A DNA stretch of 64,000 bases from an uncultured Trueperaceae bacterium (GTDB taxonomy: Bacteria > Deinococcota > Deinococci > Deinococcales > Trueperaceae): contig CALCHY010000339.1 in the NCBI GenBank assembly GCA_937907415.1, positions 52,856 through 116,855 on the forward strand. Direction: 5' to 3'. Position 1 is the first letter of the stretch. Every line of letters starts with the position of its first letter. The notes below the pieces were generated by a model that made no database searches, was not told the origin of the DNA, and saw only the letters and a program-made list of their open reading frames with translations. This document shows, piece after piece, positions 34,749 through 41,692 of this stretch. Position numbers and translations under genes: made by a program.

Positions 34749-35534
34749 TCACTCCTCAGCGCCGGAAGCGGTGGTCGCTTCTTGCGGTTCAAGCGTTACT
34801 AGCCAGCCCTCGACGACCCTTAGGTGGTCGTCCATGGCGGCCGCGGCGGCGGCGGCGTCTCCCGCCGCCACGGCTTGCAGCACGGCGGCGTGGCCTGCGT
34901 GCGCGCGCCGTGCGGCGCCTGGAAGGTGGGCGCCGGCGCGCCTCACGTCGAGCTGCCTGTCGATCAGCGGCTCGAGCACGAGTTGGAAGAGGGGGTTGCC
35001 CGTTACCGCCGCCACGAGCTGGTGGAACTCGAGGTCTGCCCAGGCGTACTCCTCGTAGGCGTCCTCGCCGGCCTCTAGCCGCTCGACGAGGTCGGCGCCG
35101 AGGGCGAGGTTGACGGCGAGGGGGGCCAGGTTCGGGGTGGTGGCGGCGGTCGCGGCGGCCGCTGCGATGCTCGGCTCGAGCGCGTGGCGGAGTTGGAATA
35201 GGTGAGCGAGGGAGACGTTGTTGCGCACGAGGTAGAGCGCGAGCGGCCGCGTCACCGAGCCGCTCACCATCGGCACGACGAAGGCGCCGACCCCGGGGCG
35301 AACCTCGATCAGGCCGCGTTCGGCCAGTGTCCGCAGCGCCTCGCGCACCACTAGCCTGCTGACTTGTAGGCGGGTGGCGAGTTCGCGCTCCGGCGGTAGT
35401 CGCTGGCCCGCGCTCAGGTTCTCGCCGACGATCTGGGCAGCGAGCTGATCGGCAACGGTGGCGGCCAAGGAGATGCGGGTGGCGGGCCCGAGCGCGAACT
35501 CCACCTTGCCTTGTGCCTTGTCGTCACCGTCCAC
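34749..35534 (-). CDS. GntR-family regulator, FadR subfamily
   Basis: 261 residues from GTG 35534. The N-terminal winged helix (LPPERELATRLQVSRLVVREALRTL) is followed by an all-helical FCD ligand domain with the expected Asp and His metal positions (LEFHQLVAAVTGN). FCD regulators often respond to sugar acids. It is transcribed divergently from the uronate dehydrogenase gene and heads an operon with the SnoaL-like and RraA-like genes. A TGGTATGACCA palindrome in its promoter indicates autoregulation. Confidence 0.9.
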   Translation of the reverse strand: MDGDDKAQGKVEFALGPATRISLAATVADQLAAQIVGENLSAGQRLPPERELATRLQVSRLVVREALRTLAERGLIEVRPGVGAFVVPMVSGSVTRPLALYLVRNNVSLAHLFQLRHALEPSIAAAAATAATTPNLAPLAVNLALGADLVERLEAGEDAYEEYAWADLEFHQLVAAVTGNPLFQLVLEPLIDRQLDVRRAGAHLPGAARRAHAGHAAVLQAVAAGDAAAAAAAMDDHLRVVEGWLVTLEPQEATTASGAEE

Positions 35535-35574
35535 GTTCGTCCTCCAACCATCCCGCGACTAACCTGCGGTCTTA

Positions 35575-35585
35575 TGGTATGACCA
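35575..35585. promoter_or_regulatory. GntR/FadR-type operator
   Basis: TGGTATGACCA, a TGGT-N3-ACCA palindrome of the FadR-subfamily type. It lies 10 bases after the -10 box of the gntR promoter, in the spacer shared with the divergent uronate dehydrogenase operon. Confidence 0.65.
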
Positions 35586-35595
35586 GACTGAAGCG

Positions 35596-35625
35596 AGGAT
35601 ACCGACGCGCCACGAGCAGTGTCAA
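35596..35625 (-). promoter_or_regulatory. Sigma-70 promoter of the gntR operon
   Basis: On the minus strand TTGACA (35620-35625), an 18-base spacer and TATCCT (35596-35601). The start would fall within or next to the operator at 35575-35585. Confidence 0.6.
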
Positions 35626-35661
35626 CTCACCGCCTGCGCGCCATTGCCTTGGAGGAGTCAG

Positions 35662-36465
35662 ATGAAAGTCCTCATCACCGGCGCCAGCGGGCGCGTGGGC
35701 ACCGCCGTAAGGCCCTACTTGCGGCGCAACTTCGACTTGCGACTTACGGACCTACAACCACCAGCGCCGGCCTGCGCTAGCAACGAGGAACTCCACCTCG
35801 GCGACCTGGCCGACCCCGCCGCCGTGGCGGCAGCGGTGGCCGGCGTCGACGCCGTCATCCACTTAGCCTGCGTGCACGGACTTGGCCTCGACTTCGACGC
35901 CTCACTTGACGCCAACTACCGCGGCACGCTCAACCTCCTCCAAGAGTCGGCGCACGCGGGCGTCAAGCGCTTCGTCTACGCCAGCAGCCACCACGTCCTT
36001 GGCGCCTACCCGCGCGCGGGTTTCTCTGCGGACGGCAAACCCGTCGCGCCAGACGCCTTCTACGGTCTGAGCAAAGCGTTCGGCGAGGCGGCCTGCGCCA
36101 TGTACGCGTTGCGTTCCGGGTTACCGACCTTCGTCGTCAGGATCGGCAACGCCGACCCACGGGTCGGCGACGAGCGCAGCCTGCGCATGTGGACAAGCGC
36201 AAGGGACCTAGCCGAGCTGTTCACGCTCGGCCTGCGCATGCCGGGCCTCGGGCACGAGGTCGTGTACGGCACCTCCATCTGCCCGGAACCGCTCTTCGAT
36301 AATCGGCGCGCCTTCGAACTCGGCTACCAGCCGCGCGACCGCTCAGATGACAACCTCGCCCCTGACTACCTAGGCGCGGACGACATGGGGCCGGAGCGCG
36401 GCGGGCAGCGCGTTGGCGGCGCTTACGCCGTCGCCCCGCTACCTAAGGTTCAGGAGCGGTCATGA
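35662..36465 (+). CDS. Uronate dehydrogenase-like NAD-dependent enzyme
   Basis: 267 residues from ATG 35662, seven bases after GGAGGAG; Agrobacterium Udh is 265. It is an extended-SDR fold: GASGRVGTAV cofactor loop, the catalytic Tyr-x3-Lys in FYGLSKAFGE, the Ser pair in YASSHHVLGAY, and IGNADP. Udh oxidises glucuronate or galacturonate to the aldarolactone with NAD. The next gene (overlap ATGA) encodes an enolase-superfamily enzyme, the same pairing as in known oxidative uronate operons. Confidence 0.82.
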   Translation: MKVLITGASGRVGTAVRPYLRRNFDLRLTDLQPPAPACASNEELHLGDLADPAAVAAAVAGVDAVIHLACVHGLGLDFDASLDANYRGTLNLLQESAHAGVKRFVYASSHHVLGAYPRAGFSADGKPVAPDAFYGLSKAFGEAACAMYALRSGLPTFVVRIGNADPRVGDERSLRMWTSARDLAELFTLGLRMPGLGHEVVYGTSICPEPLFDNRRAFELGYQPRDRSDDNLAPDYLGADDMGPERGGQRVGGAYAVAPLPKVQERS

Positions 36466-37562
36466 AAGTCACGAGCGTCGAGACGACCATCGTCGAGATC
36501 CCCTTCGACGATGGCGGCAGGGGCGTAGGCATCACGCCGACCACGTGGAACACCCTCGAGATCCTCCTCGTGCGCGTCACGGACGACGAAGGCAACGAGG
36601 GTTGGGGAGAGGGGTTCGGCTACTTCACCGTCGATGCAACCAAGGCGCTGGTCGACCGCCTGATAGCCCCCGTCCTCCGGGGCGAGGTCGTAGAAGACAT
36701 AGGGGCCTGGAACCTCGTCATGCAGCGGCGCCTGCACCTGTTCGGGCGCTACGGCGTGACCATGTTCGCCCTTTCCGGCGTCGACATGGCGCTATGGGAC
36801 CTGGCGGCCAAGCGCGCAGGCGTGCCGCTCTTCCGTTTGCTCGCCCCAGGGGCGAATGCGCGGCGCGTGCCGTTCTACGCGAGCCTGGTGCGCTACGCGG
36901 ACGCCGACCTGATAGCCCGCACGTCCGTCATGGCGTTGGAGGCGGGCTTCACCGGCTTGAAACTCCACGAGTTGACGCTGCCTGACATCGCGGCTTGCCG
37001 CGCAGCCGTTGGCGCGGACGTGCCGCTCGCGGTCGACGTGAACTGCAACTGGTCACTCAGCCAGGCGGCCGCGCTAACGCCGGCCCTCAAGGACCTCGGC
37101 GTCTCGTGGCTGGAGGAGCCCGTGTTCCCACCAGAAGACTACTCGTCGCTGGCCAGTCTGCGCGGCGCAGGCCTCAAGCTCGCTGCGGGCGAGAACTGGT
37201 GCACCGCGGAGCAGTTCGCGGCGGCGCTGCGCGCGGGTGCCGTCGACTACGCGCAGCCAAGCGTCACCAAGGTCGGCGGCGTGACGGAGTTCTTGCGGGT
37301 CGCCGAACTCGCGCGCGAGTACGGCACGCCGTTACAGCCGCACTGCCCATACTTCGGTCCCGGCTTCTTCGCCAGCCTGCACTTAGCGGCTGCGCTGCCT
37401 GAGGTCAGGGAGTTGGAGTACCACTTCGTCGAACCGGAAGCGTGGCTTGCCCACCCCGGCACGCCTGGCGCGGACGGCACGTTCGAAGTCCCGCAGGTAC
37501 CAGGAACAGGGTTCGCCCCCGACGCCCGAGTCCTCGAGCGTTACACGCGCGGGCCACGCTGA
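36462..37562 (+). CDS. Enolase-superfamily enzyme, possible galactarolactone cycloisomerase
   Basis: 366 residues of the mandelate racemase/muconate lactonising type. Metal ligands are Asp192 (VDVNCNW), Glu218 (LEEPV) and Glu244 (AGENW); the bases are Lys167 (KLHE) and His294 (QPHCP). The position that carries Asp in the mandelate racemase His-Asp dyad is Ser267 (AQPSVTK). Lys/His and ligand positions are close to those I recall for Agrobacterium galactarolactone cycloisomerase, whose gene also accompanies udh, so that or an aldarate dehydratase is the best guess. Confidence 0.75.
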   Translation: MKVTSVETTIVEIPFDDGGRGVGITPTTWNTLEILLVRVTDDEGNEGWGEGFGYFTVDATKALVDRLIAPVLRGEVVEDIGAWNLVMQRRLHLFGRYGVTMFALSGVDMALWDLAAKRAGVPLFRLLAPGANARRVPFYASLVRYADADLIARTSVMALEAGFTGLKLHELTLPDIAACRAAVGADVPLAVDVNCNWSLSQAAALTPALKDLGVSWLEEPVFPPEDYSSLASLRGAGLKLAAGENWCTAEQFAAALRAGAVDYAQPSVTKVGGVTEFLRVAELAREYGTPLQPHCPYFGPGFFASLHLAAALPEVRELEYHFVEPEAWLAHPGTPGADGTFEVPQVPGTGFAPDARVLERYTRGPR

Positions 37563-37587
37563 GGCGCGGCGGCTAGCCGCAACGCCA

Positions 37588-38544
37588 TCAGCGCGCCACG
37601 TCGCTCGCGCCGCTACCCGCGGCGAGCGCCTCGACTTCGCTCAGGTCTAGGTCTGGCAAGTCGCCTGCCCAGGTGGACTTCAACGAGGCACACGCCACGC
37701 CGAGCGCTAGCGCCTTAGCGGGGCCACTCTCGCGCAATAGACCGCTCAAGAAGCCAGCGAGGAAGGCGTCTCCCCGACCGATGCGGCCGTCGGCGGCGCT
37801 CGGAAGCGCGGGTTGCTCGATGTCGCCTTCAGGCAGGCCGTGGGCGCTCGCACCTGCGGGGCCCCTCGTCATGACCACCAGCGCGCCGGGGGCGGCGCTC
37901 CGAACGGCGGCTAGGCCGCCATAAAGCGCGAGCGCGTCGCGCTCGGCCACTACCACTAGCTCGGCCGCCGCGAGGAAGGGCGCCGCGTGCGCAACGGCCG
38001 CGGCTGGCGTCGCCAGGCGGCCGCGGTAGTTGACGTCGAACACCCTCATGACTCCGGCCTGGCCCGCCGCGCGCCACAACTCGGCTGCCGCGGCGCGTGA
38101 ACCGTCGCCGAGGGCGAGAGTTATCCCGGAGGTGACGAGGGCGTTCGCGTCAGCGAGCAGGCCGGCCGCCAGCGCAGCGGCGGCGGACTCGCTCCCAACG
38201 TTGGTGAATGCCGTGTGCGAGCGATCGTAAGCGACGCTTGTGGCTCGGGGAGCGACACCCTCCTCGAGGAAGTACAGCCCCATGCGCCCAGCGCCGCGCT
38301 CCACGAACGTGACATCGACGCCGCGACCCCTGATCTCGCCAAGGGCGCGTTCGCCAAGCTCGCCGACCGGCAACCGCGAGTACCAACGAGCGCGCAGCCC
38401 GAGGCCAGCCACGCCAGCGGCTACGTTCGCCTCCGCGCCGCCGACGCGAAGCGTCAAGGCGTTGGCGCCCCGCAAGCGCTCGGCTCGAGGAGGGGAGAGG
38501 CGCAGCAGGGCCTCACCGAACGTGACGACCAGGGGCGCGCTCAT
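37588..38544 (-). CDS. kdgK: 2-keto-3-deoxygluconate kinase
   Basis: 318 residues of the PfkB/ribokinase family. The N-terminal signature GGAEANVAAGVAGLG and the C-terminal IGRGDAFLAGF (catalytic Asp) are present. It would phosphorylate 2-keto-3-deoxygluconate for cleavage by the aldolase encoded immediately before it in the operon (ATGA overlap). The order uxuA-eda-kdgK with overlaps of 4 bases throughout supports the specific substrate. Confidence 0.85.
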   Translation of the reverse strand: MSAPLVVTFGEALLRLSPPRAERLRGANALTLRVGGAEANVAAGVAGLGLRARWYSRLPVGELGERALGEIRGRGVDVTFVERGAGRMGLYFLEEGVAPRATSVAYDRSHTAFTNVGSESAAAALAAGLLADANALVTSGITLALGDGSRAAAAELWRAAGQAGVMRVFDVNYRGRLATPAAAVAHAAPFLAAAELVVVAERDALALYGGLAAVRSAAPGALVVMTRGPAGASAHGLPEGDIEQPALPSAADGRIGRGDAFLAGFLSGLLRESGPAKALALGVACASLKSTWAGDLPDLDLSEVEALAAGSGASDVAR

Positions 38545-39203
38545 GGCCGCTGCATACGCGGCGGCAAGGACGCGGTGATGGCCAGACAGGCGCTCGTCAG
38601 CGCCGCGAGACGCTCGCTGCTCAGGCGCCCTTTCGGGATGAGGTCGGAGCCTAGCCCCACGCCGAAGGCGCCCGCAGCCAACCACTCCTCGACCGCGGCA
38701 GGCGTCGCCTTGATGCCGCCGGTGGCGAGCACGCGCAGTCGTGGGAGAGGCGCGAGGATGCTCTTCAAGTAGCCGGGGCCGAACGTGGCGGCCGGGAAGA
38801 GCTTGACGACCTCCGCCCCGTCAACGTGAGCGCGCCACGCCTCCGTCGGCGTAACCACCCCAGGCACGAACGGCGTGCCGCTCGCTATGCTCCAGGCCAG
38901 CACCTCCTCCGCCAGCACGGGGCTCACGAGGAACGTCGCGCCGGCTGCGGCGAACGCCTTGGCCGACGCCACCGTCGTCACTGTGCCGGCGCCAAGTGCG
39001 AGGTCGGGCATCTCCGCCCTGACGACTTCATGCAGCTCGCGGAAGATGTCGACGGCGCCAGGCACGCGGTCGGCGAACTCGAACGCCCGTACCCCGCCCG
39101 CGTAACAGGCCCGCACGGCCTCCACCACGGCGGTCGTGTCGGTGTCAGCGTGCACTGGCACTATGCCTGCCCGCGCGAGGGTGTCGAGCACCGCGCCGCT
39201 CAT
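38541..39203 (-). CDS. eda: KDPG aldolase
   Basis: 220 residues, class I aldolase. The Schiff-base Lys134 lies in VVKLFPA, with GAGTV near residue 72 and the phosphate loop ATGGIKAT. It cleaves 2-keto-3-deoxy-6-phosphogluconate to pyruvate and glyceraldehyde 3-phosphate, the last step of the isomerase route. The start overlaps the uxuA stop and its stop overlaps kdgK. Confidence 0.9.
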   Translation of the reverse strand: MSGAVLDTLARAGIVPVHADTDTTAVVEAVRACYAGGVRAFEFADRVPGAVDIFRELHEVVRAEMPDLALGAGTVTTVASAKAFAAAGATFLVSPVLAEEVLAWSIASGTPFVPGVVTPTEAWRAHVDGAEVVKLFPAATFGPGYLKSILAPLPRLRVLATGGIKATPAAVEEWLAAGAFGVGLGSDLIPKGRLSSERLAALTSACLAITASLPPRMQRP

Positions 39204-40273
39204 CGAGTGCCGCCGGTCCGCGTCAGGGCGCCGTACACGCCCTGCAAGTACATGAGGCCAAGGGCGCGGTCGTACAGCCCGTAACCGGGAATGCCGGTCT
39301 CTCCCCAGATCATGCGCCCGTGGTCTGGCCGTAACGGGCCGGAGAAACCCCCAGCTACGAGGGCCGCCATGACCGCCACCAAGTCGACGTCGCCAGCCTC
39401 TGGCGTGTGGTCGACCTCGTGGAACTCGCGCTCGCCGCGGCGTTTGACGTTGCGCGCATGAACGAAGTGCGTGCGCTTAGCGAAGCTGCGCGCCATAGCT
39501 GGGAGGTCGTTCTTGGCGCTGGCGCCAAGCGACCCAGTGCAGAACGTGAGACCGTGAGCCGGACTACTCGAGCAGTCGAGCACGGCCTGAATGGCCGCTG
39601 CGTCGCCGACGATGCGCGGGAGGCCGAAGATGGGCCAAGGCGGGTCGTCTGGGTGGATGGCGAGGCGCACGCCCGCCGCCTCGGCTACGGGGGCTATCGC
39701 CTCGATGAAGTAGCGGTAGCGAGCGAGGAACTCCTCGTCGGTGACACCGGCGTAGCGGTCGAACAGTGACTCCAAGTCAGCTGCCGAATATGCCTGCGGC
39801 CAGGCAGGCAGTCTAGGCAGGCCCTTCGACAAGTCGATGGCGTCAAGCTGCGCTTGTGAGTAGGACACGACGCTCGAGCCGTCGGGCAGGCGGTAGTCGA
39901 AGTCCGTGCGCATCCAGTCGAAGACGGGCATGAAGTTGTAGCACACCGTTCCGACACCGGCCTCCCCGAGGCGCGTGATGGTAGTCGCGTAGGCTTCGAC
40001 GTAACGGTCGCGATCTGGACTGGCGAGCTTGATGGCTTCGTGGACGCCGACGCTTTCGACCACCGTCCACTCGAGCCCGGCCGCGCGGCACAACTCCTGG
40101 CGGTCGCGGATGGCGGCCGACGTCCAGGCCTCACCGACGGGCACGTTGTCAAGCGCCGTCACCACGGTGCGCACGTTCGGCACTTGGGCGAGATGGGCGA
40201 GTGGGACGTGGTCGTGAGGGCCCCACCAGCGGAAGGTGAACTGGACGGCGGCACCGTCTCGAGTAGCGCTCAT
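39200..40273 (-). CDS. uxuA: Mannonate dehydratase
   Basis: 357 residues from ATG 40273. Family landmarks are FRWWGPHDHV at the N-terminus, NFMPVFDWMRTD, the metal-binding HPDDPP, FCTGSLG, HARNVKRRG, and RPDHGRMIWGE near the C-terminus. It dehydrates mannonate to 2-keto-3-deoxygluconate. It heads the uxuA-eda-kdgK operon; its fructuronate-derived substrate is made by the enzyme at 16765-17610, so the route is split between two operons 20 kb apart. Confidence 0.92.
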   Translation of the reverse strand: MSATRDGAAVQFTFRWWGPHDHVPLAHLAQVPNVRTVVTALDNVPVGEAWTSAAIRDRQELCRAAGLEWTVVESVGVHEAIKLASPDRDRYVEAYATTITRLGEAGVGTVCYNFMPVFDWMRTDFDYRLPDGSSVVSYSQAQLDAIDLSKGLPRLPAWPQAYSAADLESLFDRYAGVTDEEFLARYRYFIEAIAPVAEAAGVRLAIHPDDPPWPIFGLPRIVGDAAAIQAVLDCSSSPAHGLTFCTGSLGASAKNDLPAMARSFAKRTHFVHARNVKRRGEREFHEVDHTPEAGDVDLVAVMAALVAGGFSGPLRPDHGRMIWGETGIPGYGLYDRALGLMYLQGVYGALTRTGGTR

Positions 40274-40411
40274 GCCTGCGACCCGACTAAGAGGCCGTTT
40301 ACCGCGTACTGGTCGGACATTCCGAGAGCTTATCACCGCCCGTGCGCGCGGGTGGAGCCGCGCTAGTGCCGCTACCAGTTGAAGTGGTCAACGCGTTAGG
40401 GTCATGGCCAT

Positions 40412-41689
40412 ATGGATGAGCGACTGACGAACAGCCCACTACCAGACTTCCTGGGGAGCACGGCTCAAGCCTTGGCGATCACCCAGCCGCTGCTCACCAC
40501 CTTAGTGGTGGCGGCCACCCTGGCAGTGGCCGCTTACCTGGGCTACATGCTCGCTAGGCGGCTACTCATCGGCATCCTGCAGCGCATCACGGTCCGCAGC
40601 GACGACCAGTGGGTCGACGCGTTGCGGGGCCAGCGGGTGTTCTACCGCCTCTCGCACTTCGTGCCGCTCCTCATCGTCCGCGCTGGCCTGCCTTACCTCC
40701 CCGCCTTGCCAGTGAGCATCACGCTACTGTTGCAGCGCGTCATCACGGTGTGGATGGTCATCGCCGTCGCGCGTGCGCTTGCCTCCGCCTTAGCGGCGTA
40801 CGGCGAGGTGCGCACGCGCTCGGCGCGGCCAGGGCAGCGGCCGATCAAGGGCTACTTGCAGATGGCCACGCTCATCCTCTATCTCCTCGCGGCGGTGGTC
40901 GCGCTCGGCGTGCTGCTCGACCGCGACCCGCTGCTGCTCTTGACCGGCATCGGCGCGGCGTCTGCGGTCCTACTGCTCATCTTCCAGAACACCATCCTGA
41001 GCCTGGTGGCCGGCATCCAGCTGACGAACAACGACCTCATCAGGGTTGGCGACTGGATCGAGATGCCGGACATGAACGCGGACGGCGACGTCACTGAGAT
41101 CGCCCTCAACACCGTCACCGTGCAGAACTGGGACAAGACCTTCACGATAATCCCGACCCACAGCTTCCTCGGCAAGTCGTTCAAGAACTGGCGCGGGATG
41201 CAGGCGTCTGGCGGGCGGCGCATCAAGCGCAGCCTAGATCTCGACGTCTCGACCATCCGCTTCTTAGCCGAGCAGGACATCGAGCGACTGAGCAAGTTCG
41301 CGTTGCTAAGGCCGTACTTCGAGGAGAAGCGCGCCGAGATCAGCGCCTGGACGCAAGAGCACCCGGACGCCCAAGACGACGCCGTCAACTCGCGCAGGCT
41401 AACGAACGTCGGCACGTTCCGCGCGTACGTTACGCGCTACTTGCGCTCGCACCCGCGAATCGCGCAAGACATGACGTTCCTCGTCAGGCAACTGCAGCCA
41501 GGCCCGAGCGGGCTGCCGCTCGAGCTTTACGTGTTCGTCAACGACGTGCGCTGGGCTGTCTACGAGGGAGTGCAGGCCGATGTGTTCGACCATCTCATCG
41601 CCATCCTCCCCGAGTTCGAACTGCGGCTCTTCCAGGCCCCAAGCGGTAGCGACATCGGGCGTTTGGCGCCAGCGCAACAGCCCGACTAG
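40412..41689 (+). CDS. MscS-type mechanosensitive channel, YbdG-like
   Basis: 425 residues. Four to five N-terminal membrane helices lead into the pore helix and the MscS beta domain (GDWIEMPDMNADGDVTEI, VQNWDKTFTIIPTH, SFKNWRGMQ). The insert with KRSLDLDVSTI and a long C-terminal cytoplasmic part match YbdG/MscM-type channels rather than small MscS. It would open under membrane tension during osmotic downshift. It converges on the next gene with 3 bases between. Confidence 0.88.
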   Translation: MDERLTNSPLPDFLGSTAQALAITQPLLTTLVVAATLAVAAYLGYMLARRLLIGILQRITVRSDDQWVDALRGQRVFYRLSHFVPLLIVRAGLPYLPALPVSITLLLQRVITVWMVIAVARALASALAAYGEVRTRSARPGQRPIKGYLQMATLILYLLAAVVALGVLLDRDPLLLLTGIGAASAVLLLIFQNTILSLVAGIQLTNNDLIRVGDWIEMPDMNADGDVTEIALNTVTVQNWDKTFTIIPTHSFLGKSFKNWRGMQASGGRRIKRSLDLDVSTIRFLAEQDIERLSKFALLRPYFEEKRAEISAWTQEHPDAQDDAVNSRRLTNVGTFRAYVTRYLRSHPRIAQDMTFLVRQLQPGPSGLPLELYVFVNDVRWAVYEGVQADVFDHLIAILPEFELRLFQAPSGSDIGRLAPAQQPD

Positions 41690-41692
41690 CGG

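Noticed and set aside
37588..38544. Defective kinase because of GRGD instead of GAGD
   Set aside because: The catalytic Asp is kept and this position varies in 2-keto-3-deoxygluconate kinases (for example IGGGDAF).
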